This document shows positions 43,528 to 54,458 of a DNA stretch of 64,000 nt, one piece after another (the first letter of the stretch is position 1; the number at the start of each line of letters is the position of its first letter). The DNA lies in NCBI RefSeq assembly GCF_002994745.2, contig NC_037094.1, positions 1,574,001 through 1,638,000 on the forward strand, given 5' to 3'. The notes under the pieces were generated by a model that worked only from the letters and a program-made list of their open reading frames with translations, had not been told where the DNA came from and ran no database searches. Source of the stretch: Rosa chinensis (lineage: Eukaryota > Streptophyta > Magnoliopsida > Rosales > Rosaceae). The position numbers were made by a program, and so were the translations under genes.

Positions 43528-44208
43528 CTAGAAGAAAAAGACCCCAAGAAATGACATTACAGAAGTTGTAAAAGAGATGGCAGTTACAGCATGCATTGCA
43601 ACTGCATTGTTCTTCATGTCATGATGATCATGATCATGATGATCTGGTGATTCAGTTGCATTCTGGTTTGCTGATTGAGCAGGTGGTGGGCTTTCTGTTC
43701 CAGCAGCCGGTGATCCCAAGACTTTGACAATCATTTTCTGCCCTTTCTCGCAGTGTCCGGCAGTCCCACTAATGAAGTAGAACGAACCGGGTCGATCCAA
43801 TTTGAAGACTAAGTCACCATCGTTAGAGCTGAAAATGGGATTATCGGAATGGCATTTTTCGTACTCAGCTTCCGTCACCACCATAACTGAGTCTGAGTTT
43901 TTCTTGTAATTGAAATCTAATGAAGCCATGAAACAAAGCAAAGTATTAATGCTATAGTATACATGTACGTCGCAAAATTGAAGAAAATATTTTAGCTAGA
44001 GATGCGAGTACTCACTGAGAGTGTCGTCAACTTTGAACCTATTCTTAGAGGCCCATTGGTTGTACATATCTTGGTCACTCTTTGATTTGGGGACCTCCCA
44101 TCCATTGCTCTTGTCACCAACTTGAAATTGAGTACAAGTTACAAAAACGACCTGAATAGCAAAGAGAAGAAAAAACAAGAGAAATACTTTGGAGGATTCC
44201 ATGATCAA
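43528..44208 (-). CDS. Early nodulin-like protein (phytocyanin family), GPI-anchored
   Basis: This is an extracellular phytocyanin-domain protein of 193 residues. Exon 1 (44016-44208) and exon 2 (43528-43916) join in phase 1 across a 99 bp intron. The signal peptide is SSKVFLLFFLLFAIQVVFVTC; the mature part starts TQFQVGDKSNGWEVP. The plastocyanin-like fold shows NRFKVDDTLNFNYKK, SVMVVTEAEYEKC and FYFISGTAGHCEKGQKM, with the two cysteines of the conserved disulfide. The first copper-ligand histidine of true cupredoxins is replaced (NSDSVMVV), so like other ENODLs it probably does not bind copper. A Pro/His/Asp-rich segment (ESPDHHDHDHHD) precedes a hydrophobic C-terminus that fits a GPI-attachment signal. 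ENODLs are linked to cell-surface arabinogalactan functions, including reproductive roles, but the specific role here is unknown. Confidence 0.93.
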
Positions 44209-44349
44209 AGTACGTTTCTGCCGATTTGTGACACTACTCTAGCTCCTAATTTGTTTATTGGTTGATCTCTAGCTAGCAAGTTAGGGAGAGTGAAAAATGA
44301 TAGACTACGTTTGATGAATTTGAAGTACCAGGGCATGAGGTTGTACGTA

Positions 44350-44360
44350 CTTATATAGAG
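44350..44360 (-). promoter_or_regulatory. TATA box of phytocyanin gene
   Basis: CTCTATATAAG on the minus strand, about 145 bp before the start codon. Spacing suits a leader of roughly 115 nt. Confidence 0.6.
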
Positions 44361-44639
44361 TGATGAAGTTGAAGTTTGTTACTGAAGAGTCTGAAGGAGA
44401 AGAGTGATAGGCCCAATGGGGATTGCTAGGAGTGAAAGGTGGAGGTCAGGTGGCCGGTAGGCTAGCTCATTGAAGCTAGGTAACTGATCAGCATTCAACA
44501 ATAGCTGTTCTTTATCTTTGACTACTTCTTCTACAAACTGTTTTCAAATGTTTTCAAATGGCTGCTGAGGCTGTTGAGGGAAATTAGGAGCGGATATTTT
44601 TTTATCAAGTGTGTTATTGCCATTTTTTTTAATTATAAA

Positions 44640-45105
44640 TTAAAAAAGATAACTGAGTCAATAGTTTATCTCAATGAAAGAGGTATGAACTGTCGAACTT
44701 TAACGCTGAAGTTGAGAGCGACTGCAAGGAAATCATTGATTCCCTTCCGTACAATAGGGAATGCAGCAACTGGAGACTTACACCGTTCCTTGCCATATTC
44801 CACTGCCTTTTCAGTGTGTTTCTTGGTCATGGATACCCCGTGAAGCTAACCGTTCAGCAGATGCTGCGGCAATGCTAGCTAAACAGAGGATGTGTTCGGA
44901 AGAATGGATCAATCTTCCCCCAACCTCTCTTTTATCAGTTCTCAGAAGTGATGGCCTTCCTGGACCACCGTCTGGAATTACTTGATGTTATCTAAATTAT
45001 TCACATTTGGGACTTTCGTTTGTTTTTTTCCCATTGTTTTACTTGTACTCTGCAACTTTGCCTTTGGGCTTATGAATGAACATTTCTTCGACCAAAAAAA
45101 AAAAA
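44640..45105 (+). pseudogene. LINE 3' remnant with RNase H-like domain and poly(A)
   Basis: Broken plus frames show EVESDCKEIIDSLPYNRECS, then after a frameshift CVSWSWIPREANRSAD, AAAMLAKQR and WINLPPTSLLSVL, ending in TGA near 44985. This is the RNase H-like C-terminus of a plant LINE polyprotein. A 3' UTR with ATGAATGAACATTTCTTCG runs into A(12) at 45094-45105. It is 5'-truncated and frameshifted. The preceding 44538-44575 sequence recurs at 46073-46105, suggesting the LINE landed in one copy of an older duplication. Confidence 0.85.
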
Positions 45106-46164
45106 GTGAATCAGCCAAAAAAAATTAAGGTGGTTTTTGGTGTCAGCTCTATAAAAATAATAATGACACATGAATAGATAAAGGACTACTTAATCTTGTA
45201 GATGTAGGATTTTATCATTCTCGCCCTTTTGTGAGATTTTCTCACCCATTCGATTATTATATAAAGCTTGATTAACTCATTAAAATTATAGTCTCATCAT
45301 AGTTAACAAAGTGCATCCTATGACTTGGTCAAAAGTATGTGATGCCCTGGCTGTCTGAGCGGAATTGGAGGTGGCACTGGCATGTGTTATTGATATATCT
45401 TTATCAATTAGGCAAATGATAATTTCTTAATTAATTTGCTTAGTGAGTTGGTCTACAACTAATGTTTTGCACCATTAAGTCTGGTTTAGGTTGCATCAGG
45501 GGAGCTAGTCTCTAGCTTGTTGTTGTTCCTTTTCTTCATCGGAAAAAAGAGGAGGAAAAAAAAAACTGTTTTGTAGATGGCACTTGAGGCTAAATTGGTA
45601 CTTCGTTCTCGTTCATTTCTATTCGTCCGATGTTTAAAGTAAACAAAGAGGATTCAGCAATGGCTATATCTTTTACTTGACTTTGTTTAATACTAGTCTT
45701 GCCCACATATGCTATGCATATGTAAAAACAGTTTTTTTTTTTTTTTTTTTTTTCTTTTTGTAATATTTATGTCTTGGTAATGATTGAAGTTAGAGAAATA
45801 TGAGGAGTTATCTGCAGATGAGGCCATGAGGGCAATGAGAAGTTATTTGCATAATAGGGTAGTGGGAAGTTATCCAAGTACAAAATAGCTTAGTGGGAAC
45901 ATATTTTTTTTTTCTTTTAACTGTTTATCAGTATTTTATTATTTACTATAATACCCTTCAAATATTAGAAATTAATTAAAAATAATATATGATATGGGGT
46001 CTTCGTGTCTTTTCACGTCCACTTTAGCTAACAAAGTGAGTTCTCTTAATAATAGTATAGATTAATATCAACTGTTTTCAAATGCAGCTGAGGCCGTTGA
46101 GTGAAATCAGCTGATATATGATTTTGAAAAATGTATTTTTCTTCCCTTTTTTATTTTTTTCTCT
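45106..46164. other. AT-rich intergenic, no gene
   Basis: T-rich runs (45731-45753) and weak repeats only. A short Pro-rich minus-strand frame at about 45342-45400 faintly recalls the peptide-gene exon 2 at 47814 but lacks any signal-peptide exon. Confidence 0.4.
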
Positions 46165-46820
46165 TGTATGAATCTATGATTAGAAAACTATTATGAGAGC
46201 TTATTTTATCTTGTCAATGTTCCTAAATCAAGTAAAGGCGGTTTATCAAAATAAAATTCAAAAAAATCAAAAAATCAAGTAAAGGTGACGTTTGGTCTCA
46301 GTTCCAAAAGCAAGAAAAGAAAAGAAAATATATTTAGTGAATATCGATTGTGTTCTCATAGGTTTTGTATTTGTATCGTTAATCACATATTTGTACGAAT
46401 CTATGATTAGAAAACTATTATGAGAGCTTAGCTTATCTTGTCAATGTTCCTAAATCAAGCAAAGGCAGTTTATCAAAATAAAATTCAAAAAATCAAGTAA
46501 AGGTGACGTTTGGTCTTAGTTCCAAAAGCAAGAAAAGAAAAGAAAATATGTTTAGTGAATATCGATTGTGTTCTTATAGGCTTTGTATTTGTATCGTTAA
46601 TCATATATTTGTACGAATTTATGATTAGAAAACTATTATGAGAGCTTAGCTTATCTTGTCAATGTTCCTAAATCAAGTAAAGATCAAAATAAAATTCAAA
46701 AAATCAAGTAAAGGTGACGTTTTGGTCTCAGTTCCAAAAGCAAGAAAACAAAAGAAAATATGTTTAGTGACTATTGATTGTGTTCTCATAGGTTTTGTAT
46801 TTGTATCGTTAATCACATGC
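46165..46820. repeat. Minisatellite: three tandem units of ~220 bp
   Basis: Units begin near 46170, 46397 and 46616 with GAATCTATGATTAGAAAAC and continue through GAGCTTA-TTATCTTGTCAA, AAATCAAG-AAAGGTGACGTT and GTTTTGTATTTGTATCGTTA. Spacings are 227 and 219 bp. The third unit lacks a short internal segment. Sequence similarity is high. Confidence 0.88.
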
Positions 46821-47813
46821 ATTTTGTTCATGTACTTACTATATTGATACCTTGTTCATACTCTTGTTGTTTCAGCAAAAGAAATTACTAGCACTTTTTG
46901 TGTGTAATACTTGCTTTCTAGTTTTTATCACATAATTTTTTGCATGTACATTTTCAATCAATGAGATATTTGGGAAAACTAAAACATCCCATATCTCGAA
47001 GGAATACAGTAGAGACCGTGAAGGTAGCCTAGGAAATATAAACTCGTCTTCATATTCATGAAGTTAGTAAGTTAGCAACAAAGTACACTACTAACTTGGA
47101 TACACAAAATGTGATAGGTTAATTAAGAACAAATCAAGAATAATTTAATATTCAATTGACACAACAATTAGAAAATTGCACCCAGTTGGATGTTGAAAAC
47201 TTCATAGTGTATAGCCCTCAATTGAATCAGATTAGTTAAGTAGAGGCGCTTTGATTTTTACATGTTGCAATCTCAACCAAACATAATGGATATATAAATG
47301 AATGATTATGAATGAGTTTCCAAAGACAATATCTAGCTTGGTGCATGCATGACTGTTATATGTTCTCTAAAATGAATGAATCTTTGATTTCGATTGTAAT
47401 CTCGGCATATATACATGGCTCAACTATATATAACATTGAGAATATTTGAACGAAAATAATCTCAATATATAGTATCTGTTGGCCTCACTGGAATTACAAG
47501 TGGAATTGACGTTGAATCAAGCAAATGTCCAGTTTTCTTTGACATACTGATCAAGATCATCTCTCAAAAACATGCCATGGCTAATTAGTATAGACTGGGT
47601 TGGTTTAAACTTTCATACGAGATGTACAATAAATCAACCAATGCAAAGACAATAAACCTTACGGCCCATAGAAGTAAAAGTACGTACAATATTAACAATA
47701 ATTGATGAGAAATTAAAATTTGACAAAATTAAATAAAATGACGATTAACTAATTAAGATAAACATCAGAATGGTGGAGGAGGTACTCGGATCCCTTTGTT
47801 TAATTTGGATTAG
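46821..47813. other. AT-rich intergenic, 3' flank of disrupted peptide gene
   Basis: No gene or clear transposon. The last ~200 bp would be the 3' UTR of the peptide gene whose stop is at 47814-47816. Confidence 0.45.
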
Positions 47814-49301
47814 TTAGGGAGGAGGGATTTGATGCTTCACAAGGTGTGGTATCGGAGGAGGTGGCGGGCTTGGCCTTGTTTTGCCGCCTAGTTTCCGGAA
47901 CTTCAAATCTTCTCCATAAAAATTCATTTCTAGTTAGCAAATTAATCTAGCCATCCCTAGTTGACTCCTAGTAAATTACCCAAAAATAAAAATAAGCAAA
48001 CGAACTTGCATCAACTTGAGATGGTTGCATAGCCAAGATGGATGCAGCCAGTGGCGGACGCACGTAGGGACGAGTGGGGGCAGCTGCCCCCAGTGAACTT
48101 TTATTTTTGTTGAACCGGTCTCCGTTTTGCCCCCACAATCAATATCCAAGATTCCAAATACTTGTTCTCCTCCTTCCTCCGATCTAATTCCATCTGCATG
48201 CTGGCTTTTCTGGCATCCCTTGCTTAAGTGACCCCCTGATTTGGATTTTGTATCCACTGATCTGCACCTCCATCTACTTCTCATACCTTGATTCCGGATC
48301 GATCAGGCTCCGAAGTACAAAGGTTGGCCTGAAAACGAGTAGGACAGGTTTGGTTTTGTAAGCTTATTTGCCATTTGAGATTTTCAATTTTTGATTTGAT
48401 GTCATCGTAGGTTGCTGGGGTGGGAAAGAGAAGAGGAGGGATTCAAGATTGTGGTGGACTTCGGGGGGAGGATTTGGGTTTGTTTCCGGAGAGGTGGATT
48501 CGAAAATTTTGATCGAGTTTGGGGGATAGTTTTCAGCAGGAAAAGAGGTGTGTTTGGTTTGGGTTTGTATGGGTTGTTTGAAATTGTGGTTTTGATTATA
48601 AAATCTATATGTATTTATTGTTTGCTTTACAATCTCACTATTTGTTTCTGCAAAATCAATTCATATTAGAGATCGATGTTTGGGCTTTGGAGCTTTGAGA
48701 CTGCCAATATAATTAAAGTAGTGTCTAGCTTTTGCTAGAGATCAAGATGTACATTGGTTTTGGGGTGCTAACATCTGCTTAATTTTCTGGAGCTTTTTTA
48801 CTTGCAGATTAGCTGCTGCTTTGACAACTATGATGTTCCTCAGGGACAGTTGTTTGAATTTCAAGTCCATCTGCATAGCAGCAGAGTATTCATGGGGGCT
48901 GTTTTTTTATATCTATTTGATGATGCTAGTGATACATCAGATGATAGATCGATGGTCTATCATGATAAGGTAGTACATGCTCCTGGTTCGTCATGTCAAA
49001 AGCATGGGAATGGTCCTCTGGTTGGGGTGAAAAGATTTATTTCTCTTGTTGGCGGGTGATATCTACAATATAGCAGTATATGTTTAGGTGCTATATTCAC
49101 AATTCATGTACTAAATGAAAATCTATCAATCTATTTGATATAAAATATAGCGATTGAAGTTTTGTTTCATTAATACGAAGTTTTATTTTATAGTCGTTTA
49201 TTTTTTTACTGCCCCCAGTGACAAATATTTCTGTGTCCGCCACTGGATGCAGCGATGAATAATATCATAATCAGAAAACGAAGGACTCGAGTACTTCCCA
49301 T
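47814..49301 (-). pseudogene. Short secreted proline-rich peptide gene, exon 1 split by hAT insertion
   Basis: If the transposon and one TSD copy are ignored, exon 1 (49301 to 48006) is exactly 91 nt, the same as exon 1 of the intact paralogue at 57135-57705. It would encode a signal peptide: MGSTRVLRFLIMILF, then IAASILAMQPSQVDA. Exon 2 (47814-47911) encodes KDLKFRKLGGKTRPSPPPPP followed by IPHLVKHQIPPP and stop. The shared pattern with the paralogue is RKLG, then PSPPPPP, then IPH. The donor after exon 1 (GTTCGT) is weak compared with GTAAAC in the intact copy, a second sign of decay. As it stands the reading frame is interrupted inside the hydrophobic core. Function of the family is unknown. 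Confidence 0.78.
48041..49253. mobile_element. hAT-type DNA transposon, 1197 bp, 8 bp TSD, in signal-peptide exon
   Basis: The element 48049-49245 has terminal inverted repeats CAGTGGCGGAC...GTCCGCCACTG and is flanked by the perfect 8 bp TSD GATGCAGC (48041-48048 and 49246-49253). The 8 bp TSD and CAGTGGCGG termini fit hAT. A subterminal repeat (GGGGGCAG and CTGCCCCCAGTGA) is also inverted. No hAT transposase (no hATC or BED motif) is seen, so it is non-autonomous. Frames inside at 47976-48284, 48412-48669 and 48802-49059 match nothing known. Confidence 0.92.
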
Positions 49302-49868
49302 CTCCAAAAACCATAAGACTAGCTATTCGTGTTTACCGCTCATTCTAATTATAAATTTAATTAAAGAGATTGCCCTCATTATTGAATTGAAAGAAGTTAC
49401 GTATTGTTGCGTGCAAATGATTCATTAGTTTAAATAATGTTAGTTAACTAGGACTAAGTCCGACCAATTCATGTTTACAAGGCTATTAGATAGAATAGCT
49501 GATCAAGGGATCAGTTGAGGTTTTCATTAGTTGGTTAATATTCCATTATAGTTGCAAGTTGACTTTGGCTCATGGATGGTGATGGAGTACCAGTACTGAT
49601 GGATCCATATATGCTGCAAGTATATTCCCTGAAAATGTATGGTTCTTTCCACTTCATAGTTTTCATAGTCTACAAAACTAAAACCAGTCCATAGTTTATA
49701 TGATAATGATCAACGGTCAATAATTTTCATTTTCTTGATTTGTCTCATAGAATTAGTCGCATATATTTCACTTATTTAAAACTATAATGTGCTTAGTTTA
49801 AATTCCAATTATTCATCATTAGTGTTTGAGGCCGGTATGGATAAATTATTTAGAAAATTCTTTATTAG
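49302..49868. other. Promoter side of disrupted peptide gene, AT-rich
   Basis: This is the upstream region of the minus-strand peptide gene. No other feature is recognised. Confidence 0.4.
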
Positions 49869-50859
49869 TATTTATAAGGGCAATGATATAGGGCCTCAAT
49901 GAGGCCTAAGATTTGTGGCCTCAAATCCTAGGTGTCATGCCATGTAAGCGAATTCAAATTTTATTTTCAATTCCACATAATAAATCTTGCCACATCATAC
50001 TATTGCAATATCAACTTTACCCTTTTAAATTTCCTTTTAGATGTTAGGGGATGAATCAATTACATTAATGAATTAAATTAGGTGACGGAAAAAAAAAGAT
50101 AAGCTATTAATTAATATGTATTGATTTAAGAGATATGTCTACAAATTCTTTGACAAATATTTTTCTTCATTTAATTAAATTCTTTTCTATAATTTTTCTT
50201 TTCAAATAGCATCAGTCAAGAAATAGGCATTAACTTTTCTTTTCAAATATTGATTAATTTCATCCAAAAAAATAGCATTATTAAATTGAATTTGGAGGTA
50301 AGAAAAAATTCCAGTCATTAATTATCATCTACAAATCTAAATATAAGGGAAAAAACAAACAAAAAAATAATAAACTCAAAATATAACGTGTAAACTCTAG
50401 CTACATAAAGAGAAAAAAAAATGAACATAAGAATATATATAATCATATGAATATGTATTTTTCACATTATATTTTCAAAATTTACAGGAACCCAACAAAA
50501 GTTGAATTCATATACATGTGTTATGCAAATCTATTGATCGAGTGTATGTGCAAATCTATTGACTGAATTACATTAATTTTTTTTTTATTCTTAAAGAAAA
50601 AAAAAATTGTTGTTTAAATCTAAGCATGAGAGTAATGAAAAGAAAAAATAAAAAAAACCAAAATAATTTTTGTTTAGAAGAAAGCCAAAGTAACTTAAAT
50701 TCATTAGATTTTGGAAGGATAAGATAGTATTTTTCTCAAGAATTACATGTCATGATTTGACAAATTGGTGATGTGTGTAGGTGACATTGCATGACACCTA
50801 AGATTGAGACCACAAATCTTAGGCCTTATTGAGGCCACAAATCTTTTTCCTATTTATAA
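49869..50859. mobile_element. MULE-type non-autonomous element 1, 973 bp, 9 bp TSD
   Basis: The element 49878-50850 has long imperfect terminal inverted repeats (CCTCAATGAGGCCTAAGATT and CAAATCCTAGGTGTCATGCC at the left, their near complement at 50785-50840) and a perfect 9 bp TSD TATTTATAA at 49869-49877 and 50851-50859. A 9 bp TSD and TIRs over 50 bp point to a Mutator-like element. The interior is AT-rich and non-coding. Confidence 0.88.
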
Positions 50860-51115
50860 ACAAATTTATTCATGAAACTATGCAATACATATACCAATGG
50901 GCAATGATATGGAGCCTCAATGAGGCCTAAGATTTGTGGCCTCAAATCCTAGGTGTCATGCCATGTAAGTAAATACAAATTTTATTTTCAATTCCATATA
51001 ATATATCTTGTCACATCATACTATTGCAACCCCAAATTTACCCTTTTACATTTCCTTTTAGATGTTAGGGGGTGAATTAATTACATTAATGAATTTAATC
51101 AGGTGATAAAAAAAA

Positions 51116-51524
51116 AAGATTAATTCCGGTTTACCTACCTGAACTTATGGTCATTCTTCATGTTAGTCCCTAAACTTTCAATTTCATCAAGAATACCCCT
51201 AGACTCCCAATTTTCATCAGCCGTATCCAATTTTTCAAACCCCATCCAAAATTTCAGTCAACTGATGACGTGGCAGGAGACAGAAGGGCGAAATTTCGAT
51301 AATAACCCTGATTATAATTATAAATAAATAATAATTAAAAACGATAATTAAAAAAGCCAATGTTTTTAAAATGAAAATAAAGACTTATAGGAATAATATC
51401 TTCCACGATATCAAGTCTTGTATTCATACATAATCACGATTTCTTGACAAATTCTTTCTTCTATATGAACACAACATCTCCTCCAAGATTTTGAGACTCT
51501 GAGCCATAATATCAAGTCTTGTTC

Positions 51525-51578
<54 letters not shown>

Positions 51579-52894
51579 CAGCAGTCTGTGATCTAACTCT
51601 CTCTCAGACTGAGAGTCTCAACCTCTCGCACTCTAAAACCCAGTCCTTCAGTCTTCAATTCAAAATTCAATCGACCACTGCGCACTTCTCTATCCCCTTC
51701 CCCACCAATTTTCTATATCCAGCTTATAGACATGATTTCAATTCCTCATTCTACCAACAGAAACAAAGATTTCAGATTAAAGGTTGTGAATTTGATCCTA
51801 GAAATAAACAAATCGAGTTAAACAAAGGCGTATAGAGTTATATACCTGGAAAATGAACCTCGACCAGTCCCTTCGATCTGAAGCAAAATGACTCTGACGG
51901 CTTCCAGGTACGATTTTCCGGCCAAGTTTAGCTTGCCCAGACCTAGTGTACGGACAGCTCCGCATCTCGCACTGATCGAATCGAAAATTGAATGGTGCTA
52001 GATTTGGCAGCCTCTCTAAGTTATATATTACGGTCAATCTATCTAATCTCATGGCCTTATCTCAAGCCTATCTCTCCAAATCATGTATTTTTCTTCGACA
52101 GATTCTTAAATTCAGAATTGCAACAGGTTTCTAAACCCATATGCTTTCCTCAATCTCTCATCTCCACTACCAAATTGGAAACCACAACACCAAAAATTCA
52201 CAGATAATTAAAGCCATCTAGCTAGAAGAAAACCCAGCAATTGAATCCAGATTGTAACAATTGAATCCATCAATTCTAGATATTTATGTTCTTGGACCCA
52301 GCAACAAAATAGAAAAACAAAATGCCAACCAACGAAATTCAAATATCGGCGACCCAAGTCGTTCATGAACTCACTGCCACCATCAAAGCCGCTCGAGCAC
52401 TTCCGCCACCGCAACTCTGACGCCGGCTTCACAAGCAGATCGCCGTGAGGCCTTCCTGTGGTTGCCGAAGGGAGGACCTTCTCGTTGTACTCGATCCCTA
52501 GGGTTTTGAAGATCTGATGGAGGCGATTCACCTCACGGTGATAGAGAACCGTAAGAGTGAGGTTCATGATCTGGAGATCCTTGGTGTCAGAGACAAAGAA
52601 GAAGATGTGGAGCTTGGTCCTTATGTTGAAGATATCAAAAAGAAAAGGAAAATGATTCCCTTCAGATAAAAAAAAAATAAAAAAATAAAAAAAGCAGATG
52701 AAATGTAAATTGACCATTTTAGCCCTTTTGTCTCCTGCCACATCATCAGTTGACGGAAATTTTGGATGGAGTTTCAAGAATTGGACACGGTTGATGAAAA
52801 TTAGGAGTCTAGGGGTATTCTTGATGAAATTGAAAGTTTAGGGACTAACATGAAGAATGACCATAAGTTCAGGTAGGTAAACCGGAATTAATCC
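51116..52894. mobile_element. Nested long-TIR element, ~1.78 kb, candidate Pack-MULE
   Basis: Terminal inverted repeats of about 155 bp run inward from GATTAATTCCGGTTTACCTA at the left and its complement ending at 52893. The probable TSD is TAAAAAAAA, 9 bp, although the A-run makes its edge uncertain. The interior differs sharply in composition: a T(52) tract, then GC-richer blocks at 51850-51980 and 52340-52560. The minus-strand frame at 52208-52777 includes SDTKDLQIMNLTLTVLYHRE, VNRLHQIFKTLGIEYNEKVL and GRPHGDLLVKPASELRWRKC. It reads like ordinary globular protein, not transposase. This suggests capture of a host gene fragment, whose source I cannot identify. Confidence 0.75.
51527..51578. 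repeat. Poly(T) tract of 52 bp
   Basis: An uninterrupted T run inside the nested long-TIR element. Read on the minus strand it would be a long poly(A). Confidence 0.95.
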
Positions 52895-53209
52895 TAAAAA
52901 AAATATCAGCTATTAATTATGTATTAATTTAAGAGATACATCTACGGATTCTTTGATCAATATTTTTCTTCATTTAATTAAATGCTTTTCTATATTGAAT
53001 TATATGTCAAGAAATATACATTAACTTTTCTTTTCAAATATTGATTAATTTCATCCAAAAAAAAATAGCATTAATAAATCGAATTTGGGAAATACTCATG
53101 TCTAAATTAAGAGGTAAGAAAAAATTTCACGTTAATTAGCAGCCATTAATTAATATCTACTATCTAAATATAAGAGAAAAACAAACAAAAAATAATAAAT
53201 TCAGATCTA

Positions 53210-53284
53210 ACGTTTAAACCTTACTTACATAAAGACGTTTAAACCCTACTTACATAAAGACGTTTAAACCCTACTTACATAAAG
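53210..53284. repeat. Three tandem 25 bp units
   Basis: ACGTTTAAACCCTACTTACA + TAAAG occurs three times in a row (first copy has one substitution). The sister element at 49878-50850 has a single diverged unit at the same relative position. Confidence 0.9.
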
Positions 53285-53735
53285 AGAAAACAATGAACAA
53301 AATAATATATACAATCATATGAATATGCATTTTTCACATTATATTTTCAAAATTTGTAGGAACCCAATAAAGGTTGAATTCATATACATGTGTTCGGCAA
53401 ATTTATTAATCTAATGTACATGCAAGTCCATTGATTGAATTACATGAAGTTTTTTCTATTCTTGATTAAAGAAAAAAAAAATTGTTGTTTAAATCTAACA
53501 TGAGTGTAATGAAAAGAAAAAAATGAAAGAAAGCCAAATTTTGTTTCTTTTTAGAAGAAGCCAAAATAATTTAGAGTCATTAGATTTTGGAAGGATAAGA
53601 TAATATTTTTCTCAAGAATTACATGACATGATTTGACAAATAGGTGATGTGTACAGATAACAAGGTATAACACCTAAAATTGAGGCCACAAATCTTAAGC
53701 CTCATTGAGGCAGCAAATCATTTTCTTATACCAAT

Positions 53736-54458
53736 AGAGAAATGTTATTAACATATCCCTAAATACTTAATACATATTGAAATTTTTTTACATTTAAAAT
53801 CAGATTATATGGGTATATGAAATGACTAAAAAGACATCCATATTAGAAAATGAACTATAGTTGGAATCATATGTTTAATAGCTTTTAATATTGTTATAAA
53901 TTACTCATTACAAATTAAATTCTTATGATTGTTCATATTGTTTCATGGTAACTAATAAATAGAAAAAAAAAAAAAAACTATTATGATATATATATAAACC
54001 CTAATTGGAATCTTCTTCTACAAGCTTGACTACTAGTAATTTTGCATTACAAAATCCTTATGATTGTATATGTTGTTTCATGATAACTAATGGAGAGAAA
54101 ATAACAACAATGTAGTTATAAACCTAGTTGGGATCCTCATCATGTGTTCTTGATTATTTTCAACAATCTTGACTACCAGCAATTTTGAATAACAAAATTG
54201 TTAAGATTGTACAGGTGTCATGATAATAATTGAAAGAAAATTAAAATTATTATAATGATTTTGATAATTAAACGCATTTAAATTCATTATGATATATATA
54301 GAATGTTATCATTATGATAAAGATTGTCATGATGATTTTCATATTAATTTATATATAGTGATTCCATATAGAATTTTGAGATTTGAGGATAATTCAGGTA
54401 GTTTGAGTGGTGTATTTAATAAAATGATAGAATAAAAAATCAAAATGGTGGTGTATTA
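53736..54458. other. AT-rich intergenic, no gene
   Basis: Weakly repetitive AT-rich sequence; a motif with AAATCCTTATGATTGTATAT recurs loosely several times. No coding or structural RNA signal is seen. Confidence 0.5.

Larger units (their letters stand above)
50890..53735. mobile_element. MULE-type element 2, same family, with nested insertion
   Basis: The element 50899-53726 is flanked by the perfect 9 bp TSD TATACCAAT (50890-50898, 53727-53735). Its termini and interior align with element 1, only 40 bp away, in the same orientation. Independent TSDs show two separate insertions rather than one duplication. Removing the nested element leaves about 1.04 kb. Compared with element 1 it carries a small private expansion of a 25 bp unit at 53210-53284. 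Confidence 0.88.

Noticed and set aside
45342..45400. Short minus-strand Pro-rich frame (MPVPPPIPLRQPGHH)
   Set aside because: It faintly resembles exon 2 of the peptide family but has no RKLG block, no acceptor at the right phase and no signal-peptide exon.
46165..46820. Evenly spaced repeats considered as a CRISPR array
   Set aside because: The units are about 220 bp and contiguous without unique spacers, and the DNA is plant nuclear.
48412..49059. Two plus-strand frames inside the hAT element
   Set aside because: No hAT dimerisation or BED zinc-finger motif and no family match; probably chance frames in a non-autonomous element.
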